From positions 69,305,494-69,369,493 of the forward strand of contig NW_026947490.1 of the NCBI RefSeq assembly GCF_034190915.1: a stretch of 64,000 nucleotides of DNA. The letters run 5' to 3'. The stretch's first letter is position 1. Every line of letters begins with the position of its first letter. A model generated the notes under the pieces. The model searched no databases. It was given only the letters and a program-made list of their open reading frames with translations, and was not told the DNA's origin. This stretch comes from Cavia porcellus. Lineage: Eukaryota > Chordata > Mammalia > Rodentia > Caviidae. Positions 1 through 11,418 of this stretch are shown here, one piece after another. The position numbers and the translations under genes are program-made.

Positions 1-45
1 ATATGAAGACTTAAGTTCAACCCCCAGTACCACCAAAAGAAGAAA
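1..45 (+). repeat. 3' end of an ID-like SINE
   Basis: The window opens in a tail resembling the B-box and A-rich end of an ID SINE (GTTCAACCCCCAGTACCA, then an AG-rich tail). The element starts outside the window. Confidence 0.4.
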
Positions 46-411
46 AGGTCCAACTGACAAGCTCTAGTACCAAATAACACTGGGAAGGTTTCACCACATT
101 TGACACAATTCAGTATAGTGTCCCCTTATCTTACTGATCTTTGAAGTGACTCAAGCAAGAATTGAATACGCCCATGAAGGTAAAATATTCTAAAAAATAA
201 AATTTTAAAAAAGCAGAAATTTCTAACAAAATCGTGGAAATAAAATTTAAACTTTCATTTGGTGCAGCTGCCACCTTGACTCTCCTGCCCTCTTCCCTGA
301 AGGTGTTCTTTCACCCTGAACTGTTTGTTCCATTTTGTGATAAATTCTGCTTCTCTTTCCCAACATGTGTCTGTATCTTGATTGATTTTTTTGCAAGGAC
401 ACAGAGACTGA

Positions 412-535
412 TGCCAGGTGTGACGACATGCCCCTGTAATACATACAACCTGGGAAGCTGAGGCAGGACGATTGCTTTAATTCAAGGTCAGCCTGGACTA
501 CACAGCGAGATCCAGTCTCAAAAACCAAAAAAATT
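412..535 (+). repeat. B1-like SINE
   Basis: It shows a divergent 5' end, then GCTGAGGCAGGACGATTG, TCAAGGTCAGCCTGGAC and CAGTCTCAAAA with an A-rich tail, the order of landmarks in rodent B1. Confidence 0.8.
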
Positions 536-1149
536 GGGGGTGGGGATGGAAGGTAGGCCAGAGCTGATTTTGAGCGTCTTCTGCTGAAGGTGCAGTGTGG
601 AGGAAGCAGCTTTCCATGTTTGGTGGAGCGGCAAATTGTTCTGGACAAGTAAGGAGCTGTGCAATCAATAACTCATTCTGTATGCAATCTACAGCTCAGA
701 GAAAGGTCAGACTGAGGAAATACATGTGAAAGTCGTTTTTTTAGTTTAGTTTTTAAAGGTTTACTGCATTTATATAACTTAGTTTGTAATAATATAACTT
801 GTGTTTAATTAGTTCACGTAATTTTTAAACTTAACTATCGGTTCTCAGGAGCTCTATGGAGCTTGCTCCAGCCCAGCACTGCCTTTTTCTCTTCCTCTCT
901 CCAAATCACTACGCTCAAAATGTGCGTCTTGAATTTGGTCGTTTTTCATTAAAACAGATTGCACTTAAATACAATAATGAAGATAATATTAGAAAAATAA
1001 CTAAAACTATAGATATAATTCCCACTAAACTACAAACAGCTCCACAAAGGCCAGAGGTCTCCGATATTGTTCATTTTCTCAGGGAATTTGGTCTGAGGTT
1101 TCACAAGCGGCAAACCGCACTTCTTACTCTCCACTTGCGCTCAAGAGCT
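536..1149. other. Upstream flank without a recognised gene
   Basis: This is AT-rich sequence between a SINE and the CpG island. The short open frames here match nothing I recognise. Confidence 0.5.
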
Positions 1150-1800
1150 GGATGATTGCCCCCCAAGACCCACTCTTCCAGACGCACTGCATCCTCTGCC
1201 TCGTCGCCACGCCCACTCACTGCGGGTACGCAGAGCCCACCTCGCAGGACGGGACTTGGAAATGGGCGGGGCCTGAAAAAGTCACGCCCCACGCCCCTCG
1301 TTGCTAGGAGACACGAGGGCCTCAGCAGTTTGCCTCCGCCCGCCCAGCCGCGCCGCTCTGCTGGCGACCTCTGCCCGGGACCGCGCTCTCGGCCCTGCTG
1401 AGCGAGGGTAACTGGGTGGCCGGGTGGGAGAAAGGGCGCGCAGCCCGTCCCCCTGCCCGAGCTCCTCGCCGCTCGAGACCCCCGCGGTACCCTCTCTAGC
1501 GGGCTGTGTTTTTGTTTGGCCTCTGCTGGATTTCAGGCTCCTTATGCTCCGGAGGCGCAGCGGTGAGGCTCCTGCAGCACTGCATTCGAATGCGGAGAGT
1601 GCTATCTGCTCCCCAGCTCCTTCTAGTCGGTCACGCCTCGGACGCCCTCGCTCCCGAAGGCCAGCGGCGCGCTAGGGGTGCCTTTCTCCGCTGCGCACCG
1701 GACCGGGAGCGCAGGCGCCTTGCGGGAAACCCCCGAGCCGGCTGGGAATCGGGGCCTACGACGCTCGCTGTCCCGGCCAAGGCTGCATGCTAGTTAAAGA
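1150..1800 (+). promoter_or_regulatory. MEIG1: CpG island, probable MEIG1 promoter and 5' noncoding exon
   Basis: This is the only long CpG-dense, GC-rich stretch in the window. It contains a GC box (about 1263-1271), CACGCCC-type boxes (1281-1297) and an RFX-like site (1300-1312). It lies about 5.6 kb upstream of the first MEIG1 coding exon, which fits a noncoding first exon followed by a long intron. A good donor-like sequence (AGG|GTAACT, cut after 1407) is one candidate end for that exon, but the true start and end cannot be set without transcripts. In human, DCLRE1C starts several kb away in the opposite direction; no DCLRE1C coding start is visible on the minus strand here, so I do not call this bidirectional. 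Confidence 0.65.
1300..1312 (+). promoter_or_regulatory. X-box-like RFX site in the MEIG1 promoter
   Basis: GTTGCTAGGAGAC has a strong RFX half-site (GTTGCT) followed by a degenerate second half. RFX2/RFX3 drive many ciliary and spermiogenic genes, which suits MEIG1. The position within the CpG island just upstream of the candidate first-exon donor supports a promoter role. Binding is inferred from the motif only. Confidence 0.45.
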
Positions 1801-2852
1801 GCGCCTTTGCCATTCCTGCCTCCTGTGAAAACTCCAAATCTGGGGTCCTTACAGGCCAGGCTCAGTCACAAAAGTACCAGTAAAACTGGCGGTGCAGGGG
1901 AGGGAAGGAGCTGATGGCTACAGCAGGGGCGGTGGGCCTAGGAATCCAGCAGCCCGCAGGATAGGTGGGTCTGGTCAGGTGGTTCTCTTGATGAGAATCT
2001 AGGGGTTGGTTCTGCTTCTTACTCAGAGAAGTGCTTATGACTTGAAAGGGTGGCTGGGTTCCCGCGAGTTGGTTGCTTCTGCTTGGGATGGGTTGCGGGA
2101 GGTGACAGGCGATCTCATCATGAGGAGGTCCCATCATGTGTGGAAAAGTGTCCCAAGGGTCTGGAAAAGAACACTATGAAAACACAGTTGAACGACGCTG
2201 AAAATCCTGAAATAGCTTGATGCCTCAACTTTGAAGGGTGATGAGATAGGTTCAGTAAATTTAGGATTAAGAAACGTTATATAAGTGATCAGGACCCAAG
2301 GGAGACATATACCATGACACCAGGATACTAAAGTTTATCTTGATTTCAGTTACCCCTTGGGCATCCACAGGCACAAATTCTAAGTGTTTTTTATAGTAAT
2401 AATGAAATGGGAAGGACCTGGGCAATTAGGAAGGGTGATGATCCTGGGGGTTTAATACCCAGTAACAGCAAAAGATGCCTCAGGGCGAAAGAGGAGAGGG
2501 ATCTGAGGTGGTCCCTGTTAGACTGTAACTCGAGATTGTCGGTGACTTGACACTTGTTTTTACAGTACCCTTATAAATCCAAATAGTGTTTAATAAAGTC
2601 CACTTTCCACAAATTAGTGACTCAGATATTGCCATTTCCCCTTTGGGTAGAAACAGTTTAATATTATGCAGATTAAATGTATTTTTGTCAATTTTTTGGC
2701 CACAACTTTCCAGGAAGAAACCACTGATTCTGGGAGTCCTGAATGTTACTAATGGAACTAGTAGGGCCACTGACTCTCCCCAAATCACTGATGTAGTTAA
2801 GTCAATCCTTCCTAACTTTAGTTTGATTCTGTTTTTGATAAATTGAAAGTAA
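1801..2852 (+). other. MEIG1 intron 1, proximal part
   Basis: No repeat or coding signal is recognised. Short open frames on both strands lack any family signature. Confidence 0.4.
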
Positions 2853-3006
2853 AGTGATGTGGTATGTTGCACACCTGTAATCCCAGGCTCGGGAGACTGA
2901 AAATGGATGATCACCGTGATTTTGAGGCCAGCCTGGGCTACATAATGGGCTCAATATGAGGCTGGACTGACGTAGCAAGACTCTGTCTCAAAAAAAGAAA
3001 AAAAAC
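2853..3006 (+). repeat. B1-like SINE
   Basis: Landmarks include CACACCTGTAATCCCAG, GAGGCCAGCCTGGGCTACAT, a second related copy of that segment, then GACTCTGTCTCAAAAAAA. Confidence 0.85.
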
Positions 3007-3496
3007 TGAGAAATGAAAAAAATGCAGTTTACACCAGCTGTACAAAGCACGATTACAGTAGACACAGAGGATCCCATTATAGAGAAAATGACATTCATGT
3101 TTCCTTTAGATATTGTGAGAAAACAACCTTGGAAATGCCTAATAATAGTACAAGATGTATCTTTCTCCTGAGAAAAGTAATGATATCCCCAGAAGTCCAA
3201 TTGAATTCGGCAGATTTTGTTCTGGTAGATGTCACATTTTTACATGTGTAGTTTAACTGTATGACGGAAAAATGCCAAAAGGTTATTCAGCTGGCATTCA
3301 GGTCTATAGTTTTTGAATGAACATGAGCAAAGAAGTATTAATTGTCAAAAAGCCAAGCCTAAAGCAAAAATGCCTTTGGGAAAAATAAAAATCAAAGATT
3401 GTACCACAACTTTTAGAAAATACACATCGTTTGTAAAAACAATGTAAGTAATTCAACCTATAAGTTCATATAAAAACATGACTCATTTTGAAGGAT

Positions 3497-3640
3497 TTTT
3501 TAAAAATTAAGACAGAGTCTCACTATATAGCTCAGGCTAGCCTTGAACTCACTGTGTAGCTCAGGCTGAATTCGAGGCAGTTCTCCTGCTTCAGCCTCCC
3601 AAGTGCTGGGATTACAGATGTGTACCACCATGCCCAACTT
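3497..3640 (-). repeat. B1-like SINE, antisense
   Basis: Reverse-oriented landmarks: GACAGAGTCTCACTATATAG, a duplicated CTCAGGCT segment, GCCTCCCAAGTGCTGGGATT and a terminal ACCACCATGCCCA. Confidence 0.85.
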
Positions 3641-3726
3641 GAAAGTATTTTTAACACTGTGAATTCATGCTTTCTTCTTTCATGTATCTTAGCATCATAT
3701 TTTCTATTATATAGCTATTCTAAATG

Positions 3727-3754
3727 TAACATATATATATATATATATATATGG
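3727..3754. repeat. (AT)n microsatellite
   Basis: About 12 uninterrupted AT units. It generates a spurious Tyr/Ile run in one reading frame. Confidence 0.85.
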
Positions 3755-3945
3755 ATGATCAAACTACACCACATAGGTCAACACACTTGGTATAGTATTC
3801 CATGCATCAGTGATATGATGAACTTCCTATTAAAGTGAATGGAATTAAAGGGTAAAGATTTTAATTGAAACATGGCTAATTTATTATCTTGCCAGATAGT
3901 CCAAATTTTATGGCATCCAATAAGATAATAATAAATTGTCTTAAA

Positions 3946-5300
3946 ATTTTTTTATTTTAAAAAAAGATTAAAAGAGGACATAACAACACAGGTCAGAACA
4001 GAACAATTTAAGCAACATAGTGTTTCACCACAAGACAACCCGACATAACAGTAGCTACCATAGTGTCTCTTTCCTTGAAATATTTGAGTATACCTTCATA
4101 TACTATAGTATCAAACATAAAAAGACAGTATAAAACCGTTTAAGAGAATGAAAGTATTATAGGGTATTCAGAACCAACTAACAAAAAACAAACAGTGGTT
4201 TCTATATTATCTCCTTTGTCTACAAAAATTTTTGTTTATACTATCACATATAATAAAACCCAATAAGATACAACATGATAAAACCAATGGAGACAGAAGA
4301 ACAAAAGCTTGGTGGGATTACAAAACAAGATGATATTAAATCATCACTAGTTATTATAATGTCTTGTTTTCTTCAAAGAAGCTGTTCATACCATCACAGA
4401 CAATAAAATCAAACAACCCAGAATAAAGCCATCCCAATTAATGAATAAAAACATTATAAAGCTTCAAAGCAACATAATGGGGAATCATGATTATCACATA
4501 CTTTTATGTATTCTTACCATTTCTTTTTTTTTTTATTCTTACCATTTCTTATGCTAGGGAAACTATTCAGTATTTATACATGTGAGTTTGATTTATTTCA
4601 CTTATGAGTATGGTCTCAAGCTGCACCCATTTATTTATAAATATCTCAATGTGATCATTCTTTATAGCTGAGTAGTACTCTATTGTATAAAAATATCACA
4701 AATTTTTTATCCATTCCTCAGTTGATGGACACTTAGGTTGTTTCCAAGATCTGGCTATTAGAAATTGTGCTGCTATAAACATGGGTGCACATATATCACT
4801 GTGGTATGATGTTTTCAGTTCTTCTGGGAATATGCCTAGAAGTGGAATAGCTGGAACAAATGGGACTTCCAATCCCAGCTTTCTGAGAAATCTCCAGACT
4901 GATCTCCACAATGGCTGTACCAGTCTACACTCCCACCAACAGTGCAGGAGAGTTCTTTTTTCCCCACAGCCTCTCCAGCATTTGTTGTTGGTTTTCTTGA
5001 TCCTGGCCATTCTTTCAGGAGTGAGATGGAATCTCAGTGTGGTTTTAATTTGCATTTCTCCAATGAGTAATGATGATGAACATTTTTTCATGTATTTATT
5101 TGCCATTTGTATTTCTTCATCTGAGAATTGAGTATTCATCTCAGATGCCCATTTTTGGATTGGATCTTTGAATTTTGGAGGTGTGATTTTTTTTAATTCT
5201 TTATATGCTTTAGACAGAAGTCCTTTGTCTGAGGGACAGTTCGCTAAGATTTTTTCCCAGTTTGTAGGTTTTCTTTTCAGTATGCTAGAGATTTCTTTTG
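3946..5300 (-). mobile_element. 5'-truncated L1 with target-site duplication
   Basis: The minus strand at 4696-5139 encodes an L1 ORF2 C-terminus, including the [20 protein letters not shown] and [12 protein letters not shown] stretches seen in other L1 copies of this window. It is followed toward 3946 by an A-rich 3' UTR. The 12-mer AATTGTCTTAAA occurs at 3934-3945 and again at 5301-5312, flanking the element exactly and marking the insertion ends. The endonuclease and reverse transcriptase regions are absent, so the copy is dead. Confidence 0.85.
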
Positions 5301-5572
5301 AATTGTCTTAAATTTCAACATGAGCATGAATCTAAATCACTAACTGAAGATCAAAAGTTTTTTAAAGCTTACCTACTAGAAAAAAACCCCTAGTTTTCTC
5401 TGGTCAAGTCAGCATACAAGTTGATATTCACACTGGAAAAAATATAAACATCAGTACTAATGATATATTCTTTTATGTGGCTGCTACTTTCTTCAGGATA
5501 AGAACCACTCAACAGTTTAGTTTAATTTATATCTGGAACTCTAGAACTAAGTCCAAATAACTGTGGGAATTG

Positions 5573-5712
5573 TTATTATTTTTGAGACAGGGTTTCTTCA
5601 GGCTGGCCTTGAATTCACTGTGAACACCAGGCTGGCCTCAAACTCATGGCAATCCTTTTGCCTCAGCCTCCAGAGTGCTGGCATTACAGGCATGCACCAC
5701 CATGCCTAGCTA
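5573..5712 (-). repeat. B1-like SINE, antisense
   Basis: TTTTTGAGACAGGGTTTCTT, AGGCTGGCCT twice, CTCAGCCTCCAGAGTGCTGG and CACCACCATGCCTAGC. Confidence 0.85.
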
Positions 5713-7339
5713 ACTGTGCGAATTATGGTTTCAGAATAGAACATAAATGCTATACTTTTTGTAATGTTAAATAAGTAATTCAACAACAATCTAGAGGAAA
5801 TAAAAGGAGAGAAAGTTAATATTTTTCATAAAAAACAGTCCCCCAGTGCTTGTGTATGATTGATACATGCCGCTGAAATAAACAAACTCAAAATCATTAC
5901 CTTTTTTTTAATTAACCATGGAGGCTGTTTTAGGTGCAATGTTTATAATCAAGATACATTTACCTGACATTCAACAAATCTATTGTCTTTTCAATTCCCT
6001 CTTTTTAATCTGCTGTTAAATCCAGGTAAAATTGAATTAACTACTACTTATTATAGGACTCTTTTTTTAAATAAAAATTCTCTTGTCTTTCATGATTCCT
6101 CATTAATTTGGAACAGTGTTCACACACAATATCAAGGCTGTGTTTCTAACTGATGTGATTATTTTACCTTTTTTTAATACTTCAGTGTAGTTCTTGATCT
6201 TTTGAACCTAAGGGAGATTTGGTATTGTGATTGAAAAAATTTAAAAACAACTGATGCATGGAAAATCTGACTTTAAAATGTTTCAGCCAACTGAAAGATA
6301 CTTTAATAGGAAAAGGCATTCAAGGAAGTATGTAGTATCTAGGCACTTTATTTCAGCCAATGATGTTTCATAATAAAATAAGTAGTTGAGCAAAACTGTA
6401 TCCTTGAGAAACAGTCTTAGAGGTACAGGGCTGGGTGCATGGCAGGCCTGAGGTCCTGAACTTGATCACCAGTGTTAAAAAAGCAAGCAAACAAAATAAC
6501 TGGCCATAGGAGTTTGGTGAGTGGATTTATAAGCGAGCCCAGGCTTCTTGTATATGCCAGGCACTTGCACACAGCTAAGCTACACCTAAGTGCTGAGGTC
6601 AGCGAGTAGACAGGCATGTACACTAGAGAGAGAGGTTTGCGTTTCCTAGACCCTTGGTGACCTGCACTGTTTCATAATCCATGCCCTCGATGTCATGACA
6701 GCCATACAGCTGACATTAGTCTGTCACAGGATCCGGTGCCATGGTAACTGGACACATGGAGGGCAGTGCCTGGGATGTCTCCACTCGGCTAGCAAGTAGA
6801 AGAAACCATTGCTTCCCAGCCATAAAAAAGGGAAGAGACTGATTGTACATTCTGTTTTTAAGGAACAAGAGACAGTTTTTTAAATACAGTTACATAAGAT
6901 ACTGGTGGCATATTGTGGCATCTACTGAGGAGTTACAAGGGTAGAATGTAATACTTGCTTTGTTCAACTAATTTTATTATCAATGATATTTTAATATCAT
7001 TTATTATTTATTAGCGGAAATAAAGTACCTAGAGTATATTTTCAGAAATGTGCAAGCTATTGCCTGGAACACCAGAACTGGTATACAACTTTTAAGATAT
7101 TATCCCATAATTACAAGTACAATTTTTTGATGTGTATTCATCAGAGGTTTTTTGGGTTTAGGGAAGAGGGATGTTTTCCAAGATAGAACATGAATTTTGA
7201 AAAAAATTTTTGAGTAAAGTGTGATATATTTACTGAGAGCCTTAACTCTATATGATTTTGTCTTAGTTTTGTTCATTCTAAAGGGACTTTGAAAATTGTC
7301 ACTTAAGTTATCTATTACTGTTGCTTTAAAATCTTTCAG
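5713..7339 (+). other. MEIG1 intron 1, distal part
   Basis: Mostly AT-rich single-copy-looking sequence. It contains one weak ID-like fragment (about 6425-6490) and the X-box-like palindrome at 6735-6748. No exon signature is recognised before the acceptor at 7339. Confidence 0.45.
6735..6748 (+). promoter_or_regulatory. Palindromic X-box-like site in MEIG1 intron 1
   Basis: GGTGCCATGGTAAC is close to the palindromic RFX consensus GTNRCC-N(0-3)-RGYAAC: the right half is perfect and the left half differs at its second base. It lies in non-repetitive sequence about 0.6 kb upstream of the first coding exon and could be an intronic enhancer or alternative promoter element. Function is inferred. 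Confidence 0.35.
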
Positions 7340-7369
7340 AAATAATTGGTAATTGAGGCCTCTGTAGCC

Positions 7370-7507
7370 ATGGCTAGTTCTGACGTGAAACCCAAATCAA
7401 TAAGTCGTGCCAAAAAATGGTCAGAAGAGATAGAAAATCTGTACAGATTTCAACAAGCAGGATATCGTGATGAAATTGAATATAAACAAGTGAAACAAGT
7501 CTCCATG
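7370..7507 (+). CDS. MEIG1: MEIG1, first coding exon (residues 1-46)
   Basis: Meiosis expressed gene 1 protein is a small cytoplasmic protein of male germ cells. It binds PACRG and is needed for manchette-based cargo transport, spermatid elongation and sperm tail assembly. The exon begins after a pyrimidine-rich acceptor (TTTCAG, ending 7339). The ATG at 7370 sits in a strong context (GCCATGG). Translation starts [20 protein letters not shown] and includes the [13 protein letters not shown] stretch that I recognise from mammalian MEIG1. The exon ends in phase 0 after Met46 at the donor ATG|GTAAGA. An upstream in-frame TTG could extend the frame, but the ATG gives the known 88-residue length. 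There are no stops or frameshifts. The exon joins to 11419-11547 across an intron of about 3.9 kb. Confidence 0.95.
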
Positions 7508-8272
7508 GTAAGATTTATGCCAATACACACTTGAGCACAAAATGAATTTGTTAGATGATAAAAAAGGATTTTAAAGACAACCAAAAAATAACTGAAGAAA
7601 ATTCTACTCCAAACTCATTTTATAGAGGAGGAAACTAGGGCCCAAAAAGATGCTTTGAAAGGCAAATCGGGAAAGTGGGTGACTGAACAGCTGGCTAATG
7701 CAGAATTTTTATCTAGCAACTGTGTTCTGCTAAATGAGTCTCTTATAGTAGGTGGACCCTAAAGTGGTCTTTGTTTCCTACTCAGGAAACCTATTATCAG
7801 ATATTCAGTTTGTTGCATAACAATTACTTTCCTCTTTTGCTTATTTTAACAGGGAATTAGGGGTTAATTTACTTCTTAATAAAGATTACATGTAACGAAA
7901 ATTGTTAAAGAATATCTCCTGACTTTTTGTACTTTGCAGGCTTTCCTGAGAGCAGAGACATAGCTTTGCTTTACAAAAATTAGAACAAAATGTAGACTAG
8001 GTACAAGCATAGAGGTTCTCTTTTGTTCATGTAATCTACTATTAAAAGATACAGTATTTAAAACTATGGTAGAATCTGTTGTAGTATTCATAAATATATA
8101 TAATATTTATATCCAGGGATACAGCTAAGTATTCCTATCTGTTTTAAAACTTAATTTACCATTTGTCAGAGACTAGTTAATGTGTGAATTTTTCAGATCA
8201 TTTTGGTCTCTACTCAATCCTTTCTGAAAAAGTGGCTGCACAAAAATAAAAGAACTACAGAACTAACATGTA
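7508..8272 (+). other. MEIG1 intron 2, proximal part
   Basis: AT-rich intronic sequence after the GTAAGA donor. No repeat or coding homology is recognised. Confidence 0.45.
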
Positions 8273-8425
8273 AACCAGGTGTGGTGGCTTATGCCTGTAA
8301 TCCCAGCATTTCAGAGGCTGAGGCGGGAGTATCACCAAGAGTTTGAGGCCGTTCTAGGCTATATAGTGAGTTCAAGGCTAACCTGAACTATGCAGTGAGA
8401 ACTTGTATCAAATAATAAATAAAAA
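8273..8425 (+). repeat. B1-like SINE
   Basis: ACCAGGTGTGGTGGCTTATG, TAATCCCAGCATTTCAGAGG, and two copies of the TATAGTGAGTTCAAGG-type segment before an A-rich tail. Confidence 0.85.
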
Positions 8426-8521
8426 AGGAGGAATATTAGAACTAAAATGTAATTGACTCTTTAATAGACATTAATTTAACAGATAGTATTTAGTTGATAA
8501 GAGTTAAAAATGCTGATCAGG

Positions 8522-8625
8522 TCCGGGATGTAGCTCAGCAGTACAGTGCCTGTCTGGCAAGCATAAGGTCATGAGTTCTATCCCTGGTACTAAAAAACCC
8601 AAACAAAGAAACAAAACCAAAAACT
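8522..8625 (+). repeat. ID-like SINE
   Basis: Starts GGGATGTAGCTCAGCAGTAC (A box), has a GAGTTCTATCC B-box-like segment, then an A-rich tail. Confidence 0.75.
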
Positions 8626-8823
8626 GATCAAATGAAGGTTTGGTTAGCATGATTTTTATATATCTGTCTTCTGATATCTACTACATTTTACACTGGTTTC
8701 ATTATCAAAAGACAGGTTTTGTTCCTGTTTCCATCTATGGCTTTGGAATAGGGAAAACATAGGCATTATCACTTCAATGCTATTCAAAAATACGCATCAT
8801 ATCTTACCTTAGGGTCGGATGCC

Positions 8824-8902
8824 AGGGCTGGGTATAGATCAGTGGTGGAGCACTTGCTTAGCAAGTGTAATGCCCTGGGGTTGACACCAACACTAAAACA
8901 AA
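8824..8902 (+). repeat. ID-like SINE
   Basis: GGGCTGGGTATAGATCAGTG, CTTGCTTAGCAAGTG anticodon arm and a degenerate B box. More diverged than the copy 300 bp upstream. Confidence 0.65.
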
Positions 8903-10516
8903 GGATTGGGATGCCCTTAAAGACACATATGACCCAGAATTGTATAGGAAGCGTGAAACAGGCTCACTCCTGCAGCTACATCAAAATTCCTAGTAACATA
9001 CTATTGGGGTTAAATCAGATATAAGACAGAGTACATCTTTTACAAGGAAACTCCAAAAAGTAAATGCCTTGTCCTTAGTCCAATTTATGTTTATTGGGTA
9101 GTTCCCACATGCAGGTTTCTGTACCAAGCGTGTTAGGAGGCTCATATAGGTAAAAGACTGCCTGAGCCCAGGAAACCCCAGGAGACCATGGGAAGCATGC
9201 AGGATTGGAGGTGCCATTTAGGGTTTGCATCTGCTGGCCAGGTGACCCTGAACATGGCTCTAAAGGACACCTGGCTGTTTCCTTCACCATTCAGTGCCTG
9301 CCTGAGGCAGCTGTTACAGGAGTTAAATGAAATCTATGTCTAAAGTGCCTGACATTATAGTGCTCCTGGCCGAGTGAGTAAAGATTAAATGTTGCATAAT
9401 AAACTCGTATTAATGAATGATAGCTTTTATTATTCTCCTTATCTTAGAGTAGAAATAATTAATAATAGAAATAATGAAATCGCATTCAAGTCAAAGTAAA
9501 TGTACCTTCAGAAAAAGTATCATGGGAATTTAGAGAAAGGAAAAACAACTTCTTAGTGGGGACAATCCTCAGAAAAGGTAGTAGGCGCCTCGTGGAATTT
9601 GCAGAGGAGGAAGATGGATAGGAAGGCAGCTGAAGACTTGCCATGGGGATGTCTCCACACGTGTGCTGTGGGCTGGGGGTGGAGTGGAGTCCTTTCCTTC
9701 CTTGAAGCACGCACCTGCACACTGTCGACTTCCCTGCTGGAGCAGAAGACAATGGTGCTCAAGGATTACATCATTCCATTTGGCCACCAGAAACCTGGCC
9801 CAGATCAAATGGGAAGGATCACAGTCAAAGCCAAGAAAAAGAGATGTCAGTAGATTTAAAGACAGATATCTAGAGGCTGATGAGCAGAAGCCCAGCCGCC
9901 TGTGTAAAGGAAGATCTGTCAGCTGGCCCTGAGTGTTCTAGTAGGGAAACAGGAGTCCACAGTAACGTCCTGAGATTGCCTCCTTTTCCTGCTGATGCTA
10001 CAAAGCCAGGGCAAAAAGGTGGCTGTGTCCGGTGTTAAATGTCATGGGAACCTGCCATGGGTCATCAGATATGTAGCTGTCTATTTTTGCTAATTGATAA
10101 CTAAAGACAACAGAAAAAAATGCACTATAGAAAATGAAAGATCTGACCTAAATGGTGTCTTCAACTTTTCTTTCAGTTAAAAACTCTGTTTTTGTACACA
10201 GGGAGCATGGAAGGGAGGGGCTGCTGAGGATGTGGAAGAGCCATCCTTGATTTTCTAAAACCTGGACAATGAGCTATGGAGCATGATAAAGCACCTCTCA
10301 CAAAATCCAGAGACACACACAAAGCAGTGGAAACACATTAGCCTGATCAAGAAGGCATACTATTGAATTTTGAGGGAAAGGGGAGAAAAAATGTTCAAAT
10401 TGGATCCGTCAGCAAACCAATATGGCAGAGCAGGGAGATCAGTGAGGAAAGAGCATTTCTGGGGACCACATTCCGGACCTTGGACATCTCCAGTCCATTG
10501 GACTTCAGTCAAGGCT
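8903..10516 (+). other. MEIG1 intron 2, central part
   Basis: No recognisable repeat or exon. Overlapping short frames around 9486-9932 on both strands show no conserved domain and are probably chance. Confidence 0.4.
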
Positions 10517-10650
10517 CAGTGGCACACACCTACAACCTCAGCTACGCAGGAGGCTTAACCATGATCTTGCTTCAAAACAAAAAGGGTTAGGGTTACAGCT
10601 AGCATATAGGATGCACGAAGCCTGAGTTCAGTCCCCATTACTACAATAAA
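10517..10650 (+). repeat. Diverged B1 and ID-like fragments
   Basis: GGCACACACCTACAACCTCA with AGGAGGC is a B1 remnant. It is followed by GGGTTACAGCTAGCATATAG and GAGTTCAGTCCCCATTAC, an ID-like remnant. Confidence 0.5.
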
Positions 10651-11067
10651 AAGGACTTCAGGGTGAATTTGAAAGTTAAGGTGAGAGAAACACCTATCAC
10701 CTCTCCACCTCTAGCAATGCCAGTTTCTTTCTTTTTTATTTTCTTGAGCAGGGGCATTGAGACAGGTCTCCTTTGAGCTGGGATGACAGACGTGGCCTCA
10801 CATTAGGCCAAGCAATTCCAAGCCTGCTTGATTCACTTAGTCCCTACGTGACATCCAAAGCAGGCAGCCCATTTCTCCCTGGGGTGTGACTTTTAGAAGT
10901 TACAATGCTTGGCATCATGTATAAATGTGAGAAAGATGAAGCTGAGATTACTTCAAATGTTTCCATGGTCTTAGAGACGCTGTAGGCATTTAAATCTACA
11001 AAGTGGGCTGTAGAGGGAAAAGAGCTGAATTAATTATTCTATTACAGTATAGAAAGTGCCGTGAGCC

Positions 11068-11205
11068 TGGCGTGGTGGTACAAGTGCTGTTATCTCAGCA
11101 CTTGGAAGGCTGAGGCAGGAGGGCTGGAGTGAGTTTGAGGCCAGCCTGAGCTACATAGCAAGACCCTGGCTCAGAAAAAAAGAACAAAAACAAACAAGCA
11201 AACAA
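11068..11205 (+). repeat. B1-like SINE
   Basis: GAGCCTGGCGTGGTGGTACA, GGAAGGCTGAGGCAGGAGG, TTTGAGGCCAGCCTGAGCTA and an A-rich tail. It lies just 5' of the last MEIG1 exon. Confidence 0.85.
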
Positions 11206-11418
11206 ACCTGCCTTTCCCCAGGACAAAGAAAAAACCCTGAAAAGTAGCAACATAAGATGTGTTTTAGATGTATAATACTCGAGTTAGAGCACTTTTTAAT
11301 TTAATTGTAAACTTCAATTTGAGAGGCAGCAAGTTGTACTTTTAACTGTTTGGTAGTAAATATGAGATAAAATACGACTGACATTCCCACATTTATATTC
11401 CGGTTTTTGCTTGTGCAG

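Noticed and set aside
1101..1793. Short proline/arginine-rich frames in the CpG island
   Set aside because: Open frames are expected by chance in GC-rich promoters. None shows a domain, and none matches the DCLRE1C start expected on the minus strand.
9486..9932. Overlapping frames on both strands in MEIG1 intron 2
   Set aside because: No splice-site-bounded homology, no codon or domain signature. Probably chance.
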